From NCBI GenBank assembly GCA_020026035.1, contig JAHHRC010000012.1:1-24080 (forward strand): DNA of 24,080 nucleotides, in the 5' to 3' direction. Of the stretch, positions 16,569 through 23,594 are shown one piece after another (position 1 is the stretch's first letter; every line of letters begins with the position of its first letter). The DNA comes from Erysipelotrichaceae bacterium. Its GTDB lineage: Bacteria > Bacillota_I > Bacilli_A > Erysipelotrichales > Erysipelotrichaceae. The notes beneath the pieces were generated by a model. It saw nothing but the letters and a program-made list of their open reading frames with translations, was not told the origin of the DNA and made no database searches. Both the position numbers and the translations under genes were made by a program.

Positions 16569-16865
16569 ATGAATGAAATCAAGGATTCAGCTTATTTTAA
16601 GAAATTGGCGAAACAATTGATGTTTGAACTCTCGGATGAAGAGGCAAATGATATTGTGAAAGAATTTGATGTGTTAAATTCCCAAATGGAATTGTTAGAT
16701 GCAGTCAATACGGATGGTGTAGAACCAATGGTGTATCCGTTTGAAGATGAAACAGTGTTCTTACGTAAGGATGTTGTGTCTCATACAATTAGTCAGGAAG
16801 ATGCGCTTAAGAATGTCGAAAAGAAATTAGAAGGGCACTTCATGTTGCCAAAGGTGGTGAAGTAA
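16569..16865 (+). CDS. gatC: Asp-tRNA(Asn)/Glu-tRNA(Gln) amidotransferase subunit C
   Basis: The 98-residue product begins at the ATG at 16569, with AAAGAGG (16555-16561) seven bases before it. It matches GatC in length and motifs: YFKKLAKQLMFELSDEEA at the N terminus, VNTDGVEPMVYPF in the middle and FMLPKVVK at the end. GatC is the small clamp that holds GatA and GatB together. The stop and the gatA start share one base (TAATG), so translation is coupled. An upstream in-frame start near 16533 lies inside the promoter and is excluded. Confidence 0.95.
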   Translation: MNEIKDSAYFKKLAKQLMFELSDEEANDIVKEFDVLNSQMELLDAVNTDGVEPMVYPFEDETVFLRKDVVSHTISQEDALKNVEKKLEGHFMLPKVVK

Positions 16866-18277
16866 TGTTTAAAGATATGTTGAATGATAAGGCAAATGCG
16901 AAGAATCGTTGTCTTGAGGCGTATAAGAAGGCGCAAGAATTGAACGAGTCTTTGAATGCGGTTATTACGTTTGTAGATCCAAGTGAGCAATTAGAACATC
17001 TTGTGGAAGATGGCAAGATGTATGGAATTCCAATTGCGTATAAGGACAATACAACAACAAAGAATATTACAACCACGGCTGGTAGTAAGATTCTTTCAAA
17101 TTATGTACCTGTGTTTAATGCGGAAATCGTGGATCGTTTAGAAGCAGCAGGTGCAGTATGTATTGCTAAGGCGAGTTTGGATGAACTTGCAATGGGTGGT
17201 ACAAATACAACTTGTTTTAAAGGTGCAGCCCATAATCCATGGGATTTGCATCGTATGACAGGTGGATCAAGTGGTGGTTCTGCTGCGCTTGTATCAACGG
17301 GTGTTGTTGCGATGGCAACGGGTAGTGATACTGGTGACTCGGTACGTAAGCCGGCTAGTTTCTGTGGGGTTGTTGGTGTAAAGCCTACCTATGGTCGTAT
17401 TAGTCGTTATGGAATTATTCCTTATGCAAGTTCGCTTGACCATGTTGGATATTTTACAAGTTCTGTTGAAGATGCTTGTGTGACATTAGAAGTGATGGCG
17501 GGTCGTGATGATCGTGATATGACTTCTAGTAACTTACCAGTTCCGGAATATTCAAAATTATTGAATTCAGATCTTAAGGGACGCAAGATTGCGGTATTTA
17601 AGAATGTCATTGATGCGATTGAAAATAAAGAAACGATTCGTATTTTCAATGAGTTAGTAAGTAAGTTAGAAGCACGTGGTGCAATTGTGGAAATGTTTGA
17701 ATTTGATGATGCGTTGTTAAAGGCGATGTTACCGACGTATTACTTGATTGCAAACTGTGAGGCTTCGAGTAACCATTCCAACTTGGATGGGGTTCGTTTT
17801 GGGGTTCGTGAACCTGGTGAAACGATGGAAGAGATTATGATTAACTCTCGTACAAAGGGCTTTGGTCCGCTTTGTCGGAAGCGTTTTGTCATTGGGTCTT
17901 ATGGGCTATTTGATGATAACCAAGATAAGTTGTTCCGTAAGGCACAAAAGGTGCGTCGTTTGTTAGTACAACAATTGAATGAATGCTTGAAGGACTATGA
18001 TGCTTTGTTAGCACCTGCAAGTGGCGATATTGCACCACTTCTTGATGGTGCGGTGAGTGATCAATTGTCAGATTCTCATTTGATTGCGGAAAATCACATG
18101 GTATTAGGAAACTTCTCAGGCTATCCTTCTATGACGGTTCCGATGGGCTTTATGGAAGGTTGTCCGATTGGTGTGAATTTGACGTGTCGCGCATTTGATG
18201 AAGAGTCTATGTTTGATATTGCAAAGGCCATTGAAGAAGAAACTGGATTTAAGAATTTAAAGGCGGAGGTGAAGTAA
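16865..18277 (+). CDS. gatA: Asp-tRNA(Asn)/Glu-tRNA(Gln) amidotransferase subunit A (glutaminase)
   Basis: GatA releases ammonia from glutamine for transfer to misacylated Glu-tRNA(Gln) or Asp-tRNA(Asn). The 470 residues are slightly short at the N terminus compared with the usual 485 or so. The amidase-signature triad is visible: Lys60 in IPIAYKDN, the cis-Ser135 in TGGSSGGSA, and the nucleophile Ser159. The spacing (75 and 99 residues from the Lys) equals that of S. aureus GatA (Lys79, Ser154, Ser178). One oddity is that the usual TGGS before the nucleophile reads TGDS (Asp158). The gene shares one base with gatC and with gatB at its ends, giving a tight three-gene unit. Confidence 0.96.
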   Translation: MFKDMLNDKANAKNRCLEAYKKAQELNESLNAVITFVDPSEQLEHLVEDGKMYGIPIAYKDNTTTKNITTTAGSKILSNYVPVFNAEIVDRLEAAGAVCIAKASLDELAMGGTNTTCFKGAAHNPWDLHRMTGGSSGGSAALVSTGVVAMATGSDTGDSVRKPASFCGVVGVKPTYGRISRYGIIPYASSLDHVGYFTSSVEDACVTLEVMAGRDDRDMTSSNLPVPEYSKLLNSDLKGRKIAVFKNVIDAIENKETIRIFNELVSKLEARGAIVEMFEFDDALLKAMLPTYYLIANCEASSNHSNLDGVRFGVREPGETMEEIMINSRTKGFGPLCRKRFVIGSYGLFDDNQDKLFRKAQKVRRLLVQQLNECLKDYDALLAPASGDIAPLLDGAVSDQLSDSHLIAENHMVLGNFSGYPSMTVPMGFMEGCPIGVNLTCRAFDEESMFDIAKAIEEETGFKNLKAEVK

Positions 18278-19713
18278 TGGAATACGATGTAACGATAGGT
18301 ATTGAGATTCACTGCCAGCTCAAAACAGCGACTAAGATGTTTTCGGGTGCTTCCTGTTCGTATGGAAGAAAGGCAAATACTTGTGTAAATGAAATTGACT
18401 TAGGTCATCCTGGAACACTTCCTGCTGTGAATATGGAAGCCGTGAAGAAGGCAATTGAGGCTTGTACGGCTTTGCATTTAACGATTGATCCTCTTGTGAA
18501 GTTTGATCGTAAGAATTACTACTATAGTGACTTGCCAAAGGGTTATCAGATTACTCAACAGTTCCATCCAATTGGACGGAATGGGTATATCATGATTGAT
18601 ACACCAGAGGGTAAGAAGAAGATTCGTATCAACCGTATTCATATGGAAGAAGATACGGCAAAGCAGTTCCACGTAAAGGGCTTGGATGAGTCTTTGATTG
18701 ACTACAACCGTGCTGGTACGCCATTGATTGAAATTGTAACGGAACCAGATATGACAAGTGGGCAAGAAGCGCAAGCGTATGTCGAAGCACTTCGTCAGAC
18801 GTTGTATTACATTGGGGTTTCCGATGTAAAGATGGAAGAAGGTTCGATGCGTTGTGATGTCAATGTGTCGATTGCGCCAAAGGGTAGTAAAGAACTTGGT
18901 GTGAAGAACGAAATTAAGAATATGAACTCGATTGCTAACATTGGCTATGCGATTGATTATGAAGTAGAACGTCAAAAGAAGATTTTAGAAGAAGGTGGCG
19001 TGATCTACCAAGAAACTAGACGTTTCGATGATGCGACAAAGACAACGGTCTTGATGCGTCGTAAGGAAGGGTCTGTGGACTATAAGTTCTATCCAGATGC
19101 GAATATTCCACCAATTCGCTTGTCTTCAGAGTGGATTGCAGATATTCAAAAGAATATGATGGAATTACCAGATGAACGCAAGGCTCGTTATGAGAAGGAA
19201 TATGGATTGAGTGAACATGATATTCATATTTTGATTGCCAACAAAGAGCTTTCCGAATTCTATGAACAAGTAATGAAGTTCTCCAAGGATTCGAAGGGTG
19301 TTTGTAACTGGTTGTTGAGTGATGTGTCAGGGTATTTGAACAAGCATGAGATTGCGATTGAGGATTGTAAGTTAGAACCAAGTCATTTAGCGAAGTTAGT
19401 AGCGATGATTGATGAGGGTAAGGTTTCCAATTCGCAAGCAAAACAATTGATTGATCCGATGATGGAAGGCAATGATCCTGAAGTTGTAGCGGAAGAAAAG
19501 GGCTTGAAGCAAGTTTCCGATGCTGGCGCAATTGAAGCGATGGTGAAGGAAGTTCTTGATGAAAATCCACAGGCCATTGAAGACTTTGCGGCTGGTAAGG
19601 GGCGTGCAATGGGCTTCTTAGTTGGGCAATTGATGAAGAAGTCGAAGGGTCAAGCAAATCCGGCTATGGCTTCGAAGATGATTCAAGAAGAATTGAAGCG
19701 TCGCATTCAGTAG
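18277..19713 (+). CDS. gatB: Asp-tRNA(Asn)/Glu-tRNA(Gln) amidotransferase subunit B
   Basis: GatB activates the tRNA-bound Glu or Asp with ATP and accepts ammonia from GatA. The 478 residues show the family motifs: VTIGIEIHCQL at the start, GHPGTLPAVN, HMEEDTAKQFH, DYNRAGTPLIEIVTEPD and VKNEIKNMNSI in the kinase-like cradle. A helical middle follows, then the C-terminal YqeY-like tail that grips the tRNA (GFLVGQLMKKSKGQANP). All expected parts are present at normal length. The gene begins on the last base of the gatA stop (TAATG). I see no terminator after its stop, so some transcripts may run into the next gene. Confidence 0.97.
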   Translation: MEYDVTIGIEIHCQLKTATKMFSGASCSYGRKANTCVNEIDLGHPGTLPAVNMEAVKKAIEACTALHLTIDPLVKFDRKNYYYSDLPKGYQITQQFHPIGRNGYIMIDTPEGKKKIRINRIHMEEDTAKQFHVKGLDESLIDYNRAGTPLIEIVTEPDMTSGQEAQAYVEALRQTLYYIGVSDVKMEEGSMRCDVNVSIAPKGSKELGVKNEIKNMNSIANIGYAIDYEVERQKKILEEGGVIYQETRRFDDATKTTVLMRRKEGSVDYKFYPDANIPPIRLSSEWIADIQKNMMELPDERKARYEKEYGLSEHDIHILIANKELSEFYEQVMKFSKDSKGVCNWLLSDVSGYLNKHEIAIEDCKLEPSHLAKLVAMIDEGKVSNSQAKQLIDPMMEGNDPEVVAEEKGLKQVSDAGAIEAMVKEVLDENPQAIEDFAAGKGRAMGFLVGQLMKKSKGQANPAMASKMIQEELKRRIQ

Positions 19714-19739
19714 AAATAGTTTTGAAAAACGTATACAAT
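19711..19739 (+). promoter_or_regulatory. Possible promoter of the unknown membrane protein gene
   Basis: TAGAAA (19711-19716), a 17-base spacer and TACAAT (19734-19739). The -10 is a 5/6 match, the -35 is 4/6 and overlaps the gatB stop. Confidence 0.5.
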
Positions 19740-19757
19740 AGGCAAAGGAAGTGAACT

Positions 19758-20423
19758 ATGGCAAAACAAAGTAGAAAAAAGAATATCAATAAAAAAGCGA
19801 ATCGAACGAACAAAGTCTTTTGGACTTGTTTGATTCTCTTCCTTTTGCCGTTTGCGATTTTTGGTTGGATGTTAATGTCGGCGGCGATGGATACGGGTTC
19901 ACCAATTCTTGGCAAGCGCTATGAAGGGGATTTGGATCCAGCGATTACAAAGGCAGAACTAGAAACGATTAAAGATCGTACTAAGAGTATTTCTGGTGTG
20001 GAAAAGGCTTCGATTAACTTAGCGACAGCGACGTTGCGTGTGTATGCGGACATTGGTGATTTGGCCGATGCCGAAGAAGCGAAGAAAACAGCATCTGCGA
20101 TTTATGATGTAGTAACAAGTACCTTAGCACCAGAAGTGTACTTTACAAAGACAGATACGAAGAAAATGTATGACATGGAAGTGCATGTCTTCAATCGTGA
20201 CACGGATATGGATCAACCTGGTTGGGTATATGTCATTGAGACAAAGAATTCGGGTATGGAAAAACCGATTACCCAGTTGGTGAGTCAGCCGTTGGATGCG
20301 GAACTTGCAGAGCAATTGCGTCAAGATGTTGAGGATCGTAAGAATCCAAAACCGGAACCGGAAAAGACCGAGATTCAAATGACGCAAGAAGGCGAAGAAG
20401 TGCAAGACGATCAAAAAGAATAG
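19758..20423 (+). CDS. Single-pass membrane-anchored protein of unknown function
   Basis: I do not recognise this 221-residue protein. It has a very basic N terminus (MAKQSRKKNINKKANRTNK), one hydrophobic segment at residues 21-43, and then about 140 mostly hydrophilic residues that should lie outside the cell by the positive-inside rule. The outer part contains alpha/beta-like stretches (VEKASINLATATLRVYADI, then YDMEVHVFNRD) and a Pro/Glu-rich disordered tail from about 190. No Cys pairs or catalytic motifs are evident. The ribosome site is AAAGGAAG (19744-19751). It is conserved in style with its neighbours and closed by a strong terminator, so it is very likely a real gene. The repeated VEKASINLATATLRV pattern loosely recalls ferredoxin-like domains; this is a guess. 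Confidence 0.8.
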   Translation: MAKQSRKKNINKKANRTNKVFWTCLILFLLPFAIFGWMLMSAAMDTGSPILGKRYEGDLDPAITKAELETIKDRTKSISGVEKASINLATATLRVYADIGDLADAEEAKKTASAIYDVVTSTLAPEVYFTKTDTKKMYDMEVHVFNRDTDMDQPGWVYVIETKNSGMEKPITQLVSQPLDAELAEQLRQDVEDRKNPKPEPEKTEIQMTQEGEEVQDDQKE

Positions 20424-20429
20424 AAGGAT

Positions 20430-20456
20430 AAAAGCCATGCACAATGCATGGTTTTT
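20430..20456 (+). terminator. Strong terminator hairpin immediately before the rlmD ribosome site
   Basis: AAAAGCCATGCA and TGCATGGTTTTT pair over about 12 base pairs around a three-base CAA loop, with the right arm ending in TTTTT. The rlmD Shine-Dalgarno starts three bases later, leaving no room for a separate promoter. Confidence 0.85.
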
Positions 20457-20470
20457 CTAAGGAGTAAGAT

Positions 20471-21793
20471 ATGCAGAAGAATGAACAGTGGATCGGTACT
20501 TGTACGGGCTATGCCTTTGATGGTACTGGGGTAGTGAAGAAGGATGGAATTGTCTTCTTTGTAAAGGGATTGATGTTAGATGAAGTCGCAACGCTTGCCG
20601 TTACGAAGATGAAGAAGAATTATGGCTATGCAAGAATTGTAGAGTTAATGGAACCAAGTGTGCATCGTGTAGATGAGGCTTGTAGTTGTTCAAAGCGGTG
20701 TGGGGGTTGTCCTATTTTATACATGGATCGTTTTGAACAAAATCGTTTTAAGACGTATAAGGTCAAAGAGTGTTTCAAAAAGAATGCGAAGCTTGATGTA
20801 ACACCACTTGAGATTATGACTACAGTTCATGATACACGGTATCGAAATAAGGTAGTTGTGCCTGTTCGTGTAGAAAATGGTGTTGTACAAATGGGCTTCT
20901 ATCAAGCGCATAGTAATACAGTTGTAGAGTTTGAGGATTGTTTGGTACAGACGGAATTATCGAATGTGATTATTCAAGAAGTGAAGGGCTTACTGCAACA
21001 CATTGGGGTTGGAAAGTTCTTCCGTCATGTTTTGATTAAGCATGCGCATCAAACAAATGAAGTAATGGTTTGCTTTATTGTGAAGAAGGATCGCGTGTTT
21101 GGATTAGACCGGATTGCACGTACTCTTGCAAGTTCTCATCCGGAAATTAAATCGATTATGTACCTGGTGAATGAGCGCGATGATAATGTGATTTTGGATG
21201 GCAAGGAAGTTTGTTTGTATGGGAATTCGTATATTGAAGAAGAGTTACTTGGACAACGCTTCCGTATTTCGATGCGTTCGTTCTTCCAAATTAATCCTTA
21301 TGCGACTGCGAAGTTGTATCAAACAGCTTTGGATTATGCGAAAATCAATGACAACGATGTAGTGATTGACTTGTATTGTGGTACCGGTACGATTGGGCTA
21401 TTAGCCGCAAAACGAGCGAAGAAAGTGTATGGGATTGAGATTGTTGAAGAGGCAATTGTCGATGCGAAGATTAATGCCAAGGTCAATGGCATTGAGAATG
21501 TGGAATTCTTTGCGTTGGATGCGAAGGATGGAGCGAAGCGTTTAAATGACATGCAGGTTCAACCAGATGTCGTGATTGTAGATCCGCCACGAAAAGGCTG
21601 TTCGAAGGAAACGATGGATGCGATTTTTGAAATGTCTCCTGAGCGTGTTGTGTATGTGTCGTGTGATCCTGCAACGCTTGCAAGAGATGTGAAGTATTTC
21701 TTAGAACATGGGTATTCGTTACAAGTTGTGCAACCGGTGGATTTATTCCCAAATACGGTGCATGTGGAAACGATTGTGTTGCTTACAAAATAG
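20471..21793 (+). CDS. rlmD: 23S rRNA (uracil-C5)-methyltransferase, RlmD/RlmCD type
   Basis: The enzyme methylates C5 of uracil in 23S rRNA (U1939, and U747 in many Firmicutes) with SAM. The 440 residues begin with a TRAM RNA-binding domain (GYAFDGTGVVKKDGIVFFV). The [4Fe-4S] ligands Cys71, Cys77 and Cys80 (CSCSKRCGGC) follow, with a fourth Cys near residue 158. The catalytic part has DLYCGTGTIGLLAA (motif I), VDPPRKGC and YVSCDPATLARD with the nucleophile Cys. The ribosome site AAGGAG (20459-20464) is strong, six bases before the ATG. With a terminator directly upstream and no visible promoter in between, transcription probably depends on read-through or on a promoter inside the preceding gene. 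Confidence 0.94.
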   Translation: MQKNEQWIGTCTGYAFDGTGVVKKDGIVFFVKGLMLDEVATLAVTKMKKNYGYARIVELMEPSVHRVDEACSCSKRCGGCPILYMDRFEQNRFKTYKVKECFKKNAKLDVTPLEIMTTVHDTRYRNKVVVPVRVENGVVQMGFYQAHSNTVVEFEDCLVQTELSNVIIQEVKGLLQHIGVGKFFRHVLIKHAHQTNEVMVCFIVKKDRVFGLDRIARTLASSHPEIKSIMYLVNERDDNVILDGKEVCLYGNSYIEEELLGQRFRISMRSFFQINPYATAKLYQTALDYAKINDNDVVIDLYCGTGTIGLLAAKRAKKVYGIEIVEEAIVDAKINAKVNGIENVEFFALDAKDGAKRLNDMQVQPDVVIVDPPRKGCSKETMDAIFEMSPERVVYVSCDPATLARDVKYFLEHGYSLQVVQPVDLFPNTVHVETIVLLTK

Positions 21794-21804
21794 AGTTTTA
21801 TAGG

Positions 21805-21837
21805 AAGATGACTGATTTGTATTGGTTATCTTTTTTG
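21805..21837 (+). terminator. Rho-independent terminator after rlmD
   Basis: AAGATGACTG (21805-21814) pairs with TGGTTATCTT (21823-21832), ten pairs including three wobbles, followed by a run of T to 21836. Confidence 0.8.
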
Positions 21838-21893
21838 TTTGAAATGCAAAATTTGGTTTTTCGTTTTTTTAAGATTTTGTAAGAGCATATCAT

Positions 21894-21922
21894 TTGATGT
21901 TTGTTAATTAACTAACTATTAT
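21894..21922 (+). promoter_or_regulatory. Sigma-A-type promoter of the NADH oxidase gene
   Basis: TTGATG (21894-21899), a 17-base spacer and TATTAT (21917-21922). The spacer is filled by a palindromic element described separately as a Rex-like operator. Confidence 0.7.
21901..21918. promoter_or_regulatory. Rex-like operator in the nox promoter
   Basis: TTGTTAATTAACTAACTA matches the clostridial Rex consensus TTGTTAANNNNTTAACAA at 12 of its 14 fixed positions: the left half is perfect and the right half is 5/7. It lies between the -35 and -10, where a bound repressor would block RNA polymerase. Rex senses the NADH/NAD+ ratio. This is a consensus match only; no rex gene is in the window. Confidence 0.5.
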
Positions 21923-21944
21923 GATGGCAAGGAGGGTTATGTAA

Positions 21945-23285
21945 ATGACCAAAATTATTCAAATCGGTGCGAACCATGCGGGTACTGCATGTGCGAACAC
22001 AATTCTTAGCTATCCAGGAAATGAGTTGACGATTTATGATCGTAACAGCAATATCTCATTCCTAGGATGTGGTATGGCTTTATGGATTGGGGAACAGATT
22101 CATGAAGGTAGCGGATTGTTCTATCAGAAACCTGAGGACTTTGCGAAGAAGGGTGCGAAGGTTCATCTTGAAAGTGAAGTGTTGGATGTAGACTTCGATA
22201 AGAAAGTTGTCACAGTTCGTTTGCAAGATGGTAGTGTTGTTGAGGATTCGTATGACAAGCTCATTCTAGCGACTGGTAGCTTGCCAAATACACCTCGTAT
22301 CAACGGTATGGATTTGGAAAATGTGCAGATGGTAAAGTTGTACCAAAATGCCCAAGAAGTAATTGATAAGCTAAAGGAAAATGACTTTAAGCGTATTGTT
22401 GTGCTTGGTGGTGGATACATTGGTATCGAACTTGCGGAAGCGTTTGAACGTCTTAAGAAAGAAGTTACTTTGATTGACATGGAAGAACATATCTTGAATG
22501 GATATTTCGATACAGAATTCTCAGATGGTATGTTGGATGTTATGAAGAGTCATGGAATTAACTTTGTACTAGGTGAAAAGGTACAAGAGATTCTTGGTGA
22601 TTCAAAGGTAACAGGAATTCGTACAGACAAAGGTGTTTATGATTGTGACATGGTAGTTTGTGCGATTGGATTCCATCCAAATGCAGAACTTGGTAAGGAT
22701 CATTTAGAACGTTATAGAAATGGTGCTTACTTGGTGAATAAGAACCAATTAACATCGGATCCAAATGTGTATGCAATTGGTGACTGTGCAAATATCTTTG
22801 ATAATGCAAGAGGTCGTGAAAACTATATTGCCTTAGCAACAAATGCGGTTCGTAGTGGTTTGATTGCTGGACACAATGTATGTGGTACGGCAATTGAAAC
22901 AGCTGGTGTGCAAGGTTCAAGTGCATTGATGATTTATGATCATAAGCTGGTTTGTACGGGTATGAGTGTTGCGGCTGCGAAGAAGGAAGGCATTGATGTG
23001 GATTACGTTGACTTTGAAGATACACAAAAGCCTGCCTTTATGGAAGTAGATAATCCAAAGGTTAAGATTCGTATTGTGTACCGCAAAGAAGATCAAGTGA
23101 TTGTTGGATGTCAGTTAGCTTCTAATTACGATATGTCTGCTACAATTCACATGTTCTCATTGGCAATTCAAAAGAAGGTTACAATTGCTGAATTAGCATT
23201 GTGTGATATCTTCTTCATGCCTCATTTCAACCAGCCTTATAACTACATTACAATGGCTGCTTACACTGCTTTACTAAAAGGATAG
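21945..23285 (+). CDS. nox: NADH oxidase, water-forming type (pyridine nucleotide-disulfide oxidoreductase family)
   Basis: This FAD enzyme reduces O2 to water with NADH, removing oxygen and regenerating NAD+. The 446 residues are normal length. The N-terminal FAD site reads IIQIGANHAGTACANTIL with His11. The single redox-active cysteine that cycles through sulfenate is Cys42 in SFLGCGMALWIG. A second Rossmann motif (VVLGGGYIGIELAEAFERL) binds NADH. VYAIGDCANI contacts FAD, and the dimerisation domain follows. CoA-disulfide reductases and NADH peroxidases share this fold; SFLGCGMALW fits oxidases best. AAGGAGG (21929-21935) serves the ATG at 21945. An ATG-TAA pair sits directly before the start, in frame. 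The gene is monocistronic, with its own promoter and terminator. Confidence 0.94.
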   Translation: MTKIIQIGANHAGTACANTILSYPGNELTIYDRNSNISFLGCGMALWIGEQIHEGSGLFYQKPEDFAKKGAKVHLESEVLDVDFDKKVVTVRLQDGSVVEDSYDKLILATGSLPNTPRINGMDLENVQMVKLYQNAQEVIDKLKENDFKRIVVLGGGYIGIELAEAFERLKKEVTLIDMEEHILNGYFDTEFSDGMLDVMKSHGINFVLGEKVQEILGDSKVTGIRTDKGVYDCDMVVCAIGFHPNAELGKDHLERYRNGAYLVNKNQLTSDPNVYAIGDCANIFDNARGRENYIALATNAVRSGLIAGHNVCGTAIETAGVQGSSALMIYDHKLVCTGMSVAAAKKEGIDVDYVDFEDTQKPAFMEVDNPKVKIRIVYRKEDQVIVGCQLASNYDMSATIHMFSLAIQKKVTIAELALCDIFFMPHFNQPYNYITMAAYTALLKG

Positions 23286-23293
23286 TCAATAAA

Positions 23294-23327
23294 TAAGGCC
23301 ATGCGATTTTATTCGTGTGGCTTTTTT
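23294..23327 (+). terminator. Rho-independent terminator after nox
   Basis: GCCATGCGA (23298-23306) and TCGTGTGGC (23313-23321) form a nine-base stem, extended by AAG pairing into the T-run, with a TTTTAT loop and six T at the end. Confidence 0.88.
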
Positions 23328-23359
23328 ATGTTCTTAAGAATAGGAAAATGATAAAGTGA

Positions 23360-23429
23360 TTGTACGAAGTTTAATTGTATATATAAAATAATGGTATCTA
23401 TTGAAAATGTACTTTAAAAGTATTACATT
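23360..23429 (+). promoter_or_regulatory. AT-rich promoter region of the peptide/ABC cassette, two candidate promoters
   Basis: Candidate A is TTGTAC (23360-23365), 16 bases, TATAAA (23382-23387). Candidate B is TTGAAA (23401-23406), 17 bases, TACATT (23424-23429). An interrupted dyad, AATGTACTT (23405-23413) against AAGTATTACATT (23417-23428), fills the spacer of candidate B and could be an operator. This stretch is clearly more AT-rich than the genes before it. Confidence 0.5.
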
Positions 23430-23451
23430 ATAGACAAGGAAGGAAATACAT

Positions 23452-23520
23452 ATGTCGAACGTTTCTAGCAATACTTGTTGGATTTATTCGATGCGGTATG
23501 CAAACGGAGATATAGTTTAG
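23452..23520 (+). CDS. 22-residue ORF with strong ribosome site (leader peptide or small peptide gene)
   Basis: An ATG at 23452 follows AAGGAAGGA (23436-23444) at good spacing and opens 22 codons to TAG at 23518. The product starts MSNVSSNTCWIYS and ends RYANGDIV; it has one Cys and one Trp and no signal peptide. Its second half overlaps the left arms of a large inverted-repeat structure, as in attenuator leader peptides. If the TAG is ignored the frame stays open for 25 more codons to a TGA that overlaps the next start (ATGA). So it may instead be a 47-residue gene broken or recoded at an amber codon. I know no homologue. Leader peptide, pheromone or bacteriocin precursor, and decayed gene are all open. 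Confidence 0.5.
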   Translation: MSNVSSNTCWIYSMRYANGDIV

Positions 23521-23570
23521 CGGCTTGAATCATTAGATGCCGCATTGAGAGTTCCAACAAGCTTAGTATT
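23470..23570 (+). ncRNA. Large nested inverted repeat, candidate cis-regulatory RNA
   Basis: The outer stem is CTTGTTGGA (23474-23482) with TCCAACAAG (23553-23561), extended by AATA/TATT across a four- to five-base bulge. The inner stem is TCGATGCGG (23488-23496) with CCGCATTGA (23540-23548), nine pairs with one G-U. A competing hairpin is GCGGC (23520-23524) with GCCGC (23539-23543), which uses the same right-hand bases as the inner stem. The left arms are inside the 22-codon ORF; the competing left arm starts at its stop codon. Translation would therefore choose between the folds. The structure ends 14 bases before the GGAGG of the next gene. There is no T-run, so translational or processing control is more likely than termination. 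Confidence 0.5.
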
Positions 23571-23594
23571 GAAGTTAGTTGAATGGAGGATATT

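Noticed and set aside
18478..19657. Long antisense open frames (165 and 213 codons) inside gatB
   Set aside because: They lie opposite a fully conserved gene, lack ribosome sites and read as low-complexity His/Ser/Leu mirrors of its codons.
22558..23025. 155-codon antisense frame inside nox
   Set aside because: Its His/Tyr/Gln-rich composition is the mirror of nox codons; there is no start signal and nox itself is well conserved.
23518..23520. TAG as a pyrrolysine codon
   Set aside because: Nothing in the window points to pyl genes or a methylamine pathway; a normal stop or a broken gene is simpler.
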